From Streptomyces sp. MUM 178J (GTDB lineage Bacteria > Actinomycetota > Actinomycetes > Streptomycetales > Streptomycetaceae), in NCBI RefSeq assembly GCF_022414575.1, contig NZ_JADWYQ010000019.1:1-64000 (forward strand): a stretch of DNA of 64,000 nucleotides, given 5' to 3'. Positions 27,051 through 35,732 of the stretch are shown piece by piece. The position numbers were made by a program, and so were the translations under genes. How positions within the stretch are numbered: position 1 is the first letter of the stretch; each line of letters opens with the position of its first letter. Below the pieces are notes generated by a model. It worked only from the letters and a program-made list of their open reading frames with translations, was not told where the DNA came from and did no database searches.

Positions 27051-28073
27051 TCACCCGCGTGGTCCCGAGACCGTCTCCCGTGCCGCCCTCAGGGACTCCT
27101 TCAGTGAACCCATGGTGGCGAGCACGGCGGTGGGCTCATAGCCGCAGTGCGCCATGCAGTTGGCGCAGCGGGGGTCCCTGCCGCGGCCGTACTTGTCCCA
27201 GTCCGTCTCCTCGATGAGCTCCCGGTAGGTGGGCACATATCCGTCGCTCATCAGATAGCAGGGGCGCTGCCATCCGAAGAGCGAGTAATTGGGGATGGCC
27301 CATGCGGTGCAGGGAAAGTCTGCCTTCCCTTCCAGAAAGTCGAGGAACAGCGGGGAGTGGTTGAGCCTCCAGCGGCGCCGGTTGCCGCCGGCGAACGCCT
27401 TCCGGAACAGTTCCCGGGTCTGCTCCACGCCCAGGAAGTGCTCCTGGTCGGGGGCTTTCTCGTAGGCGTAGGCGGGCGAGATCATCATCTCGTCGACCTG
27501 GAGTTCGTCATTGAGGTAGTTCAGCACCTCGACGATGGTCTGCGGGGTGTCGGTGTTGAAGAACGTGGAATTGGTGGTGACCCGGAAGCCACGCCGCTTT
27601 GCTTCCTTGATGGCTTCCACGGCCTCGTCGAAGACGCCTTCCTTGGCGACGGACTCGTCATGCCGCTCACGCAGTCCGTCGATGTGCACGGCGAAGGCGA
27701 AATAGGGAGAAGGCGTGAACTTCTCGATCTTCTTGCGCAACAGCAGGGCATTGGTGCAGAGAAACACATACTTCCGCTTCATGACCAACTGCCGCACGAT
27801 CTCGTCGATCTGGGGGTGCATCAGCGGCTCTCCGCCCGCGATGGACACCATCGGGGCCCCGGACTCCAGCACCGCGCCCACCGCCTGCGCCACGGGCATC
27901 CGCTGCTTGAGCACGCCCGCCGGATGCTGGATCTTGCCGCAGCCCTCGCACTTGAGATTGCAGGCGTAGAGCGGTTCCAACTCGACGATCAGCGGAAACT
28001 TCTTACGCCTGCGCAGCTTCTGTTCGAGAAGGTAGGTCCCGACCCTGATGGTCTGGCGGAGCGGCATGGCCAT
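27051..28073 (-). CDS. hpnH: Radical SAM adenosyl-hopene synthase HpnH
   Basis: The 340-residue radical SAM enzyme has the cluster motif CNLKCEGC (Cys38, 42, 45) and a C-terminal cysteine-rich segment (DPRCANCMAHCGYEP). HpnH adds the 5'-deoxyadenosyl radical to diploptene to give adenosylhopane, the committed step to C35 hopanoids. The start is ATG 28073, MAMPLRQTIRVGTYLLEQ, with a strong AGGAGGTGA 5 nt upstream; an in-frame ATG at 28112 is upstream of that site and rejected. It is 5 bp from the hpnG stop. Confidence 0.95.
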   Translation of the reverse strand: MAMPLRQTIRVGTYLLEQKLRRRKKFPLIVELEPLYACNLKCEGCGKIQHPAGVLKQRMPVAQAVGAVLESGAPMVSIAGGEPLMHPQIDEIVRQLVMKRKYVFLCTNALLLRKKIEKFTPSPYFAFAVHIDGLRERHDESVAKEGVFDEAVEAIKEAKRRGFRVTTNSTFFNTDTPQTIVEVLNYLNDELQVDEMMISPAYAYEKAPDQEHFLGVEQTRELFRKAFAGGNRRRWRLNHSPLFLDFLEGKADFPCTAWAIPNYSLFGWQRPCYLMSDGYVPTYRELIEETDWDKYGRGRDPRCANCMAHCGYEPTAVLATMGSLKESLRAARETVSGPRG

Positions 28074-28078
28074 CTGGC

Positions 28079-28768
28079 TCACCTCCTGGGGAGCAGCAAA
28101 GAACGGTGCCATTCGAAGAAAGCGGGAACGACGGAGCGAAGGACGCGGAAGGCTGATATTCCACCGCGTACCGTCCCGATGCGGACCAGTTCATGTTCTG
28201 GAGCGTCCACGACCACCCGGACGGCCGCAACCGGACGTGGCCCGGCGGCCAACGCCGCGTCGAGCGTGACGGCGGACTCCATGTCGACGGCGAGGGCGCC
28301 CGACGCCCGCAGTTCTGCCCTCTCCGGGCCGCGGACGACATGGTCGGAGCCGATGAGCGGGCCGGTGTGCACGGTGCGGCCGGGCGCCGCCCTGGCCACC
28401 GCCGCCACCAGTCGGCCGGCGTCCGTGCAGCGGGTGACGCGGTCCCCCAGCCGGGTCTCGTCGGCGACGACCAGATCGCCGGGGTGCATGCCGGGGGCCA
28501 GCCCGGCGCAGAAGCCGGATGCGACGACCGCCGTGGCCGCCGAGGAGGGGTCCGCCAGGGCGCGGCGCAGGGACCTCTCCGCGCTGTGCGGCCCCATGCC
28601 GGTGCGCAGCACGGTGAACGGTCCCCCGACGCCGCCGGCCGGGCCGCGTCCGCCGCTGCGCAGAGCGAGCTTCTCGATGCCCAGCGCACAGGCGATCAGC
28701 AGCGGTGCGTCGGCGCCGGACACGGCTTCGGCCGCCGGCTCGGGGGCGGTGCCCGGGGGCGTGTCCAT
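28079..28768 (-). CDS. hpnG: Hopanoid-associated nucleoside phosphorylase HpnG
   Basis: The 229-residue protein has the MTAN/PNP-type fold: LLIACALGIEKLALR, VASGFCAGLAPGMHPGDLVV and ALAVDMESAVTL with the catalytic Glu. HpnG removes adenine from adenosylhopane to leave ribosylhopane. Its ATG (28766-28768) overlaps the shc stop by one base (TGATG), so translation is coupled, and hpnH follows after 5 bp. The first 22 residues are Pro/Ala-rich and variable. Confidence 0.92.
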   Translation of the reverse strand: MDTPPGTAPEPAAEAVSGADAPLLIACALGIEKLALRSGGRGPAGGVGGPFTVLRTGMGPHSAERSLRRALADPSSAATAVVASGFCAGLAPGMHPGDLVVADETRLGDRVTRCTDAGRLVAAVARAAPGRTVHTGPLIGSDHVVRGPERAELRASGALAVDMESAVTLDAALAAGPRPVAAVRVVVDAPEHELVRIGTVRGGISAFRVLRSVVPAFFEWHRSLLLPRR

Positions 28769-30777
28769 CAGCCCCCCTTGCGGGCGCCCGCGCGGGCCAT
28801 GGGGGGCTCGCCGTGCACATAGCGGCCGAGAGCGGTGAGCGGGAAGACCTGCCGGTACAGGTGGTAGTTGATGGAGAAGTCCCAGGGGAAGCCGGTCCCC
28901 GTGAAGTGCGGCTCGTCCCAGCTGCCGTCGGGCCGCTGGGCGTTGGCCAGCCAGGCCGCTCCCCGCTCGGCCGCCTTGCTCTCCCGCTCCCCGGCCGCGA
29001 GCAGCGCCAGCAGCGCCCAGGCCGTCTGGGAAGCGGTCGAGTCGCCCTGCCCGATCCATCGGCGTTTCCGGTAGGAGCGCAGGTCCTCGCCCCATCCGCC
29101 GTCCTCGTTCTGCACGGAGGCCAGCCAGTCGACGGCCCGGCGGATCGCGGGGTGGGCCGCGGGCACCCCGGCCGCGATCAGCGCCGGCACCACGGAGCCG
29201 GTCCCGTAGAGGTAGTTGACGCCCCAGCGCCCGAACCAGGCGCCGCTCGGCTCCTGCTGCCCGAGCAGCCAGGCGACGCCGCGCCGTGCCCTGGGGTGGG
29301 CGGACAGCCCCTCGTACGCGAGCATCTCCACGACATGCGCGGTGACGTCGGCCGACGGCGGGTCGATGACCTCGCCGAAGTCGCAGAACGGCAGCCGGTT
29401 GGGGAACGGGGAGTCGTTGTCGGCGTCAAAGGCTCCCCAGGCGCCGTTCTTTGACTGCATGCCGAGGGTCCAGCGCAGCCCCCGGGCGATCGCGATGTCC
29501 ACCCGGAGGGGGTCGGGGTGTCTGACCCTGCCGAGGGCGAGGACGACCTCCGCGGTGTCGTCGATGTCGGGGTAGGTGTCGTTGTGGAACTCGAACGCCC
29601 AGCCGCCCGGGGTGAGATGGGGTCTGCGCACGGCCCAGTCCCCGGGCCGGGAGATCTGCTCGCCCAGCATCCAGTCGGCGGCCCTGACGAGCGCCGGGTG
29701 GTCGGCGGGCAGTCCGGCGTCGGCGAGCGCGATCACGGCGAGACAGGTGTCCCAGACCGGCGACTGACAGGCCTCGACCATCCGCGCGCCGTCCTCGCGC
29801 CAGACGGCGAACCGGTCCAGGGACGCAAGGCCTTCGCGCATCACGGGATGGTCGAGGTCGTAGCCCAGCAGATGAAGGGCGATCAGCGAGTACACGGCGG
29901 GGGGCTGGATGCCGCCCCAGCAGCCGTCGTTCTCCTGACGCTCGATGATCCAGCGTGCCGCGGCGTTCATCGCGATGCGGCGGAGCCGCCGCGGCGCGAC
30001 CTTGTGGTAGAGGTGGAGGGCCTTGTCGGCGCGCTGGAAGAAGCCCCGCCAGCTGACCGCGGGGGCGAGGGCGCCGGGGGGACGGGGCCGGGCGGGGTCG
30101 GTGTGCAGCTCGTCCAGGGGGAAGGGCGCGGGCCGCACCGGGCGCTTCGCGGAGACGATGGTCAGAGGGACGATGGTCTGCCGCGCCCACTGGCCGAAGT
30201 CGTAGATGTTCAGCGGGAACCACGGCGGCAGGAAGATCAGTTCGGGTGGCAGCTCGGGGAGGTCGTCCCAGCGCCACCAGCCGAAGAGCGCCAGCCAGAT
30301 GCGGGTGAAGACACGGGTGCGGGCGATGCCGCCCTGGTGGCGGATCCAGGCGGAGGCGCGCGCCATGTGGGGGTCCTCGGGCCGGTCCCCGGCCAACCGC
30401 AGCGCCACATAGGCCTCAACGGTCGTGGACAGCTCGGAGGGCCCGCCGTGGAAGGTGGCCCAGGTCCCGTCGTCGCGCTGCTCACCGCGGATCCAGCGGG
30501 CGGCGGCCTCGGTGACCCCGTCGTCCCGGATGCCGAGGAACTGCCGCAGCAGCAGATCCTCCGCGTCCATCGTCACATTGGTTTCCAGGTCGCCCTTCCA
30601 CCAGCCCTGGGCGTCCTGGCGGCCGAGGAGGCAGTCTGCCGCGCGCCGCATGGCGTCCTCGGCGATCCGTGCGACATCGCCGGCGTCGCCCGCCGCGGGA
30701 CGAACGCCGGTCGCTTCGCCGGCCGCGGCCGTGCCGGCCCCGGAGGGCCGCCCGCTTCCGTCGGTCGTCGCTGTCAT
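28768..30777 (-). CDS. shc: Squalene-hopene cyclase
   Basis: The 669-residue cyclase has the catalytic DIDD acid motif at 404-407 (NDTYPDIDDTAEVVLAL) and many QW repeats (QDAQGWWKG, QRDDGTWATF, QENDGCWGG, QSKNGAWGAF, QEPSGAWFGRW, QNEDGGWGED, QRPDGSWDEP). It converts squalene to hopene/hopanol on the membrane; the hydrophobic channel segment LPPWFPLNIYDFGQWARQ is present. The first 35 residues are low complexity. It lies 146 bp downstream of the polyprenyl synthase gene and is coupled to hpnG. Confidence 0.97.
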   Translation of the reverse strand: MTATTDGSGRPSGAGTAAAGEATGVRPAAGDAGDVARIAEDAMRRAADCLLGRQDAQGWWKGDLETNVTMDAEDLLLRQFLGIRDDGVTEAAARWIRGEQRDDGTWATFHGGPSELSTTVEAYVALRLAGDRPEDPHMARASAWIRHQGGIARTRVFTRIWLALFGWWRWDDLPELPPELIFLPPWFPLNIYDFGQWARQTIVPLTIVSAKRPVRPAPFPLDELHTDPARPRPPGALAPAVSWRGFFQRADKALHLYHKVAPRRLRRIAMNAAARWIIERQENDGCWGGIQPPAVYSLIALHLLGYDLDHPVMREGLASLDRFAVWREDGARMVEACQSPVWDTCLAVIALADAGLPADHPALVRAADWMLGEQISRPGDWAVRRPHLTPGGWAFEFHNDTYPDIDDTAEVVLALGRVRHPDPLRVDIAIARGLRWTLGMQSKNGAWGAFDADNDSPFPNRLPFCDFGEVIDPPSADVTAHVVEMLAYEGLSAHPRARRGVAWLLGQQEPSGAWFGRWGVNYLYGTGSVVPALIAAGVPAAHPAIRRAVDWLASVQNEDGGWGEDLRSYRKRRWIGQGDSTASQTAWALLALLAAGERESKAAERGAAWLANAQRPDGSWDEPHFTGTGFPWDFSINYHLYRQVFPLTALGRYVHGEPPMARAGARKGG

Positions 30778-30923
30778 GGCTTCCCCTTCGTGCAGTCGGT
30801 CTCTGCTGCTGGGTCTGCCGTCGGCCGACGCCGTGTGCGGCGCCGGCCGGCGACCTCCTGGGGGCCGGTGAACTTCGGCTCGGCGGTGTCGGCCCCCTCA
30901 GGACGGGGGTATGCGCGGGTCGC

Positions 30924-32042
30924 TCATCTTTTGCGGACGACCACGAAGTCGGCGAGCGCGGCGAGCTGGTCGCGGATGCGCCCGGGCATGTCGACCGAGT
31001 CCAGCGCCTCGATGGCCACGGCGTGCTGCCGGCGTGCCTCCTGGGCGGTCCACTCGCGGCCTCCCGCCTCCTCGATCAGCGCAGCTCGGGCGGCGAACTC
31101 CTCCTCGGAGAAGTTCTCGACGTCGCTGCTCTTGGCGTCCGCGGCGAGCAGTTCGCCGAGCCGGGCGGCGGCGGGGCCTTCGGCGGCGAGGGCCGCGACG
31201 ACCGGCAGGGACTTCTTGCGCTGGCGCAGATCGCTCCAGGTCTGCTTGCCGGTGGACTCCGGGTCGCCCCAGATGCCGAGGAGATCGTCGATGGCTTGGA
31301 AGGCGAGGCCGAGGTGGTGGCCGTAGGCCTCGAGGCGGTCGGCGACCCGGTCGTCCGCGCCGCCGAGGACGGCGCCGATGGAGACGGCGCAGGCCAGCAG
31401 CGCGCCGGTCTTGTTGCCCTCCATCTCCAGGCACTCTTCCACGGTGACCCGCTCGCGGTGCTCGTAGGAGATGTCCTGCGCCTGGCCGTCGATCAGCTTG
31501 CGGGTGGCGACGGTGAGCCGACGGGCCGCGCGGCCCGCCTCGACTGTGCCGAGCTCCAGCAGCACCTCGCCCGCCAGCGCGAACAGCGCGTCGCCGACGA
31601 GGATCGCCTGGGCGGGTCCGTGCACCTTCCAGACGGTGTCCCGGTGGCGGCGCTGCTCGTCGCCGTCCATCAGGTCGTCGTGCAGCAGGGAGAAGTTGTG
31701 CACCAGCTCCACGGCGACCGCGCCGGGCACACCGACTTCGGCAGGCGCCCCGGCCGCCTCCGCGGACAGCAGCGCGAGCGCCGGGCGCACGGCTTTTCCG
31801 CCATCGCCGTCGGCGGGCCGGCCCTGGGCGTCGATCCAGCCGAAGTGGTAGGAGGCCACGGTGTCCATGGGCGGTGCGAGCCGGTCCACTGCGGCGCGCA
31901 GCACCGGGGCGGTCATGGTCCGCCCGCGCTCCAGCAGCGCGGCGATGTCCACGCTGGGGGCTCTGTCTGCGGTGTCTTCGGCAGCGTGCGCCGAGGGCAC
32001 TGGGGGCACGGTCTCTCCTCTTGTTCCGGTGCGAAGGCTCAT
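30924..32042 (-). CDS. Polyprenyl diphosphate synthase of the hopanoid cluster
   Basis: The 372-residue trans-prenyltransferase has the first Asp-rich motif SLLHDDLMDGD and the second FQAIDDLLGIWGD, with GNKTGALLACAVSIGAV. It elongates DMAPP with IPP, most likely to farnesyl diphosphate for squalene formation, given the following hpnC-E genes, although chain length is not certain. Its ATG at 32042 overlaps the hpnE stop by 4 bp (32039-32042). The first 40 residues are low complexity. Confidence 0.93.
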   Translation of the reverse strand: MSLRTGTRGETVPPVPSAHAAEDTADRAPSVDIAALLERGRTMTAPVLRAAVDRLAPPMDTVASYHFGWIDAQGRPADGDGGKAVRPALALLSAEAAGAPAEVGVPGAVAVELVHNFSLLHDDLMDGDEQRRHRDTVWKVHGPAQAILVGDALFALAGEVLLELGTVEAGRAARRLTVATRKLIDGQAQDISYEHRERVTVEECLEMEGNKTGALLACAVSIGAVLGGADDRVADRLEAYGHHLGLAFQAIDDLLGIWGDPESTGKQTWSDLRQRKKSLPVVAALAAEGPAAARLGELLAADAKSSDVENFSEEEFAARAALIEEAGGREWTAQEARRQHAVAIEALDSVDMPGRIRDQLAALADFVVVRKR

Positions 32043-33427
32043 GCCGCCTCCTTGAGCGGATGGTCGTGGTGGCGGCCGAGCGTCGCGAGGGCGGCGCCGG
32101 CGGCACTCAGTCCGCTGCGCACGGCGCCCTCCATGGTCGCGGGCCACCCGGTGGCGGTCCACGCGCCCGCAAGGTACAGGCCGGGGGCGCGGGTGCGCGC
32201 ACCGGGCCTGAGGCGGCCGACGCCTGGCGTGGGCGCGAAGGTGGCGGTGCGTTCACGGGTGACGAAGAAGTCCCGTACACGGGCCTCCCGGGCAGCGGGC
32301 AGCAGCCGCTCCAGCTCCGGCAGGTAGGTCTCGCGGAGCCGGGCGACGGGCGTGTCGATCTCGTCGTGCGCGGCCGACTGGGAGACGGCCAGATACTGGC
32401 CGTCCTGGGCGCCGGAGGCGTCCGTGCGGTCGAAGACCCACTGGACGGGGCTGCCGAGGGCGGCGAAGAAGGGTCGGCGCAGCACCGTGCGGTCGTACAG
32501 GACGTGCAGATTGAGGATCGGGGCGGTGCCGATGTCGAGGAGCCGGTCGGGGTCGTCGAGCGCTCCGTGCGGCAGCAGCGCGTGCGCCTCGCGCTGGGCG
32601 ACGGCGAGGACGACGGTGTCCGCGGTCAGCTGTTCGCCCTGGAGGCCGACCTGCCAACGGCCGTCGCCGGCGCGGGTGAGGGAGCGGACGCGGGTGGACA
32701 TTTCGGTGCGGACCCCGGCCGAGTCGAGGGCCTTGCGGGCAAGCGTGTCGTGGAGTTCGCCGAGCGGCACGCGGGCCCAGCCGATGTCCGCGGCGCCCGG
32801 CTCGGACAGCAGCCCGGTCTTGAAGACCATGGCCGCCAGTCCCATGGAGGCGTGCGGCGCGGTCGCGTTCAGCGTCGCCACGCCGACGAGGTCCCACAGG
32901 GCTTCGACGGTTCGCCGCGACTGGCCGTGGCGGCCCAGCCAGGTGGCGAAGTCGATGCCGTCGAGCGCCGGATCGGCGGGGTCGAGGCGCTTGAGGGCGA
33001 GCGCGGCGCGCGCGACGCTCGCCCGCTCGGCCAGCGAGAGGTGCGGATACGCGGCCAGGCCGGCGGCGAGGTGCAGCGGCACCGGCAGGGAGGTGCGCCG
33101 GAGCCTGCCGAGCCGTGGGCCGCGGGGGTGGGCGACGTCGAGGACGGGGACGTCGAGCCGGTGCTGGAGGGGGGCGAGCGGGGTTCCGTCGACGCGGTCG
33201 AGGAACCAGCGGTACGCGGTGCAGCAGCGCAGATAGACGTGCTGGCCGTTGTCGACGGTCAGCTCTCCGCGGCGGAAGGAGAAGGCGAGGCCGCCCAGTC
33301 GGGGGCGGCCTTCGACGAGGGTGACGTCGAGTCCGGCGTCGGCAAGTTCCAGTGCCGCGGCCATGCCGGCGAGTCCGCCGCCGACCACCACGGCCGAGTG
33401 TCCCGGCCGGCTGTCGTGGTCCGTCAT
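32039..33427 (-). CDS. hpnE: FAD-dependent squalene-forming desaturase HpnE
   Basis: This 462-residue flavoprotein has the N-terminal dinucleotide-binding fold VVVGGGLAGMAAALELADAG (from about residue 13) and the C-terminal YLAGAWTATGWPATMEGAV typical of amine-oxidase/phytoene-desaturase relatives. HpnE reduces hydroxysqualene to squalene in the HpnCDE route. The ATG at 33427 follows GGGGAGGG. It is 79 bp downstream of hpnD and overlaps the next gene by 4 bp. Confidence 0.94.
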   Translation of the reverse strand: MTDHDSRPGHSAVVVGGGLAGMAAALELADAGLDVTLVEGRPRLGGLAFSFRRGELTVDNGQHVYLRCCTAYRWFLDRVDGTPLAPLQHRLDVPVLDVAHPRGPRLGRLRRTSLPVPLHLAAGLAAYPHLSLAERASVARAALALKRLDPADPALDGIDFATWLGRHGQSRRTVEALWDLVGVATLNATAPHASMGLAAMVFKTGLLSEPGAADIGWARVPLGELHDTLARKALDSAGVRTEMSTRVRSLTRAGDGRWQVGLQGEQLTADTVVLAVAQREAHALLPHGALDDPDRLLDIGTAPILNLHVLYDRTVLRRPFFAALGSPVQWVFDRTDASGAQDGQYLAVSQSAAHDEIDTPVARLRETYLPELERLLPAAREARVRDFFVTRERTATFAPTPGVGRLRPGARTRAPGLYLAGAWTATGWPATMEGAVRSGLSAAGAALATLGRHHDHPLKEAA

Positions 33428-33506
33428 GCGCCCTCCCCTCGGGCGGCTGTCGGAGTCTGGGACGCAGCCGGCCGGCAGGGGGTTGCAGGAGTGAGCCGCG
33501 GATGCA

Positions 33507-34457
33507 TCAGGCGCGCCCTCTCGGATTCCGGCGGGTGACATGTCGGGCGTCGAGCCCGGACAGTCCGCGTACCGCGACATAGGCCTTCTCGCGGCCGGGC
33601 AGTGAGACGCGGCCGCGCAGCACGGCCTGCGGGTCGCGTTCGATGCGGTCCAGCAGGCGGCGGTAGATTCCGGCCATGGCGGCCACGCAGGCGCCGCTGC
33701 GCCGGTCGAGCATGGGCAGCAGCCGGTAGCCTTCGGCGAACAGGGCCCGGGCGCGGCGGACTTCGAAGTGCACCAGGCCGGCGAAGTCGGCGCCGGGCGG
33801 CGGCGCTGAGCTGTGGAAGCCGTCGGAGCAGCCGAACTTGGCGAGGTCGTCCGCGGGCAGATAGGTGCGGCCGTGTGCGGCGTCCTCGCGGATGTCGCGC
33901 AGGATGTTGGTGAGTTGCAGGGCGAGGCCGAGTGTGTCGGCGTACTCCGCGGCGCGCTCGACGCCGCGCGCGCCGGGCTGGGTGCCGAACACGCCGAGGG
34001 AGAGCCGTCCGATCGCGCCGGCGACACACCGGCAGTAGAGCTTCAGGTCGTCCCAGGTCTCATACGTCTCGCCGCGTACATCCATCAGAACGCCGTCGAT
34101 CAGCTCGTCGAGGCCGCCGAGCGGGATCGGAAAGCGCCCGGCGGCGTCGGCGAGGGCGACGGCGACGGGGTCGGTGTCGTCCTCGCCGACCTCGCCGCGA
34201 CGGATCCGCTGCAGCAGTTCGCGGGTGGCTTCGAGCCGCTCGCGCTTGGCGTCGGCGTCCAGGCCGCCGTCGCCGATGTCGTCGACGCGCCGGGAGAACG
34301 CGTACAGCGCGGACATGGCCTGGCGCTTCTCCGTCGGCAGCAGCCGGATGCCGTACGCGAAGTTGCGCGCCTGCCGTCCGGTGACGGCCTCGCAGTAGGT
34401 GTACGCGGCCATGACCGGTGCGGGCGGCTGGGTCGGTGACTCCATCGTCCGGCTCAC
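33507..34457 (-). CDS. hpnD: Presqualene diphosphate synthase HpnD
   Basis: The 316-residue member of the trans-isoprenyl head-to-head family has the Asp-rich motifs RRVDDIGDGG and NILRDIREDAAHGR, plus RNFAYGIRLLPTEKRQAMSA. HpnD condenses two farnesyl diphosphates to presqualene diphosphate. The start ATG at 34457 overlaps the hpnC stop (34454-34457, ATGA). It is distinguished from HpnC by the intact DxxxD second motif and by its order in the operon. Confidence 0.94.
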   Translation of the reverse strand: MSRTMESPTQPPAPVMAAYTYCEAVTGRQARNFAYGIRLLPTEKRQAMSALYAFSRRVDDIGDGGLDADAKRERLEATRELLQRIRRGEVGEDDTDPVAVALADAAGRFPIPLGGLDELIDGVLMDVRGETYETWDDLKLYCRCVAGAIGRLSLGVFGTQPGARGVERAAEYADTLGLALQLTNILRDIREDAAHGRTYLPADDLAKFGCSDGFHSSAPPPGADFAGLVHFEVRRARALFAEGYRLLPMLDRRSGACVAAMAGIYRRLLDRIERDPQAVLRGRVSLPGREKAYVAVRGLSGLDARHVTRRNPRGRA

Positions 34458-35461
34458 CTCTCTCTACGCGCTCTTCGCAGGACGGCGCCGGTCTCCCGCA
34501 GCAGTTGCGCCGTGGCGGCCTTCGGCGGCCCTGGCAGTACATCGAATCCCGAGGCCGCGATCGCGGCGAGGGCGGCGCGGCCCCCGGCGACGAACCCGGC
34601 GAGGAGCAGCCGCAGCCTTCCGTGGACGCTACCCACGAGAGGTGCGCCTTCATCCAGCAGCAGCCGGGCGCGTTCGGCCTCGAATGCAATCAGCGCGCGC
34701 ACCGACGCGCCCCCGGTGGGAGCGGCCAGGTCCGCCTCGGTGACATGGAAGCGCCGCATGTCCTCCGCGGGCAGATACACGCGGTCGCGCCCGAGGTCCT
34801 CGGCGACGTCCTGGAGGTGTTCGACGATCTGGAGCGCGGTGCACACGGCGTCGGAGCGGCGGATGCGTTCGGGCGTGGCGGTGCCGGTGATCTGCAGCAC
34901 GAGCCGGCCGACGGGGTTGGCGGACAGCTCGCAGTAGGCGACGAGGTCGTCGTAGCTCTCGTAGCGGCGTACCCGCTGGTCCTGCCGGTTGGCCTCGACA
35001 AGGGCGAGGAACGGCTCGGGGGTGAGCGAGCGGCGGCGCACGGTGGGAACGAGGGCGCGCAGCAGGGGGTGTCCTGGCGCCCCGCCCGCGGGGTCGAAGA
35101 CACGGCGGAGCTCGGCCTCCAAGGCGTCGAGCAGGGCGAGCCGGTCGCCTGCCCGCTCGGGGGCGACGCCGAGGCTGCGGGCGTCCGCGCCGCCGGGCGC
35201 GAGGTCGCCGTCGCCGATGTCGTCGACGAGGCGGGCGTAGCCGTAGACCGCCATGAGGTCGCTGCGCCAGGCGCGGGGCAGGAAGAAGGGGGCGACGGGG
35301 AAGTTCTCGTGCGCGGCCTTGTCGAGAGTGGCATACGCGTCGGCCTGGGCGCGGTGGGCGGCAGCGGTGGGCGCCGGGAACCCCTCCGCGCCTTCGGACG
35401 GTCCCGGAGGTCGCTCCGAGCCACGGGTGCCCGCCGCCGCGGGCTGCCGGGCCCCGGTCAC
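34454..35461 (-). CDS. hpnC: Hydroxysqualene synthase HpnC
   Basis: The 335-residue protein has ENFPVAPFFLPRAWRSDLMA, the first motif ARLVDDIGDGD and the second EHLQDVAEDLGRDRVYLP. HpnC converts presqualene diphosphate to hydroxysqualene for HpnE. The first 30 residues are Gly/Pro/Ala-rich. The GTG at 35461 has no good ribosome-binding site of its own; instead it overlaps the stop of a 20-codon open frame in a GTGA, so translation is probably coupled to that frame. It is the first gene of the hopanoid operon. Confidence 0.92.
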   Translation of the reverse strand: MTGARQPAAAGTRGSERPPGPSEGAEGFPAPTAAAHRAQADAYATLDKAAHENFPVAPFFLPRAWRSDLMAVYGYARLVDDIGDGDLAPGGADARSLGVAPERAGDRLALLDALEAELRRVFDPAGGAPGHPLLRALVPTVRRRSLTPEPFLALVEANRQDQRVRRYESYDDLVAYCELSANPVGRLVLQITGTATPERIRRSDAVCTALQIVEHLQDVAEDLGRDRVYLPAEDMRRFHVTEADLAAPTGGASVRALIAFEAERARLLLDEGAPLVGSVHGRLRLLLAGFVAGGRAALAAIAASGFDVLPGPPKAATAQLLRETGAVLRRARRER

Positions 35462-35520
35462 TGCGGGCTGCCCGGCGCGAGGACGGCGAAGACTTCGCGG
35501 AGCTGGAGATTTCCCGTCAT
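35458..35520 (-). CDS. Possible 20-codon leader peptide coupled to hpnC
   Basis: An ATG at 35520 opens a 20-residue frame starting MTGNLQLREVF and ending APGSPQ, whose TGA (35460-35458) overlaps the hpnC GTG in a GTGA. A GGGAGA element lies about 10 nt upstream. It may be a leader peptide that loads ribosomes onto hpnC. The alternative is that hpnC starts elsewhere or that the sequence has a frameshift here. Confidence 0.4.
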   Translation of the reverse strand: MTGNLQLREVFAVLAPGSPQ

Positions 35521-35676
35521 TGCCGTCACATCTCCCGTTCTACACTGCCGACCCATTACATCCTATTTCGGACACGCCGCCGGGCGTCAGCACCGGTACA
35601 GCTTACGTCGTAGAACGCGCTCCGTTGCACGCAGGTGCTGCGTGCTGCACCGGAACACCGCCACTTCCCAGGACGC

Positions 35677-35713
35677 GGAAAAGCCCCCGCCGGGATGCTC
35701 GGGTCGGGGGCCT
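35677..35713 (-). terminator. Terminator of the ABC exporter operon
   Basis: On the reverse strand a GCCCCCG/CGGGGGC stem is followed by TTTT, just beyond the ATPase stop and before the hopanoid operon promoter region. Confidence 0.8.
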
Positions 35714-35732
35714 TCCTCCGGGCGCGCCGGCG

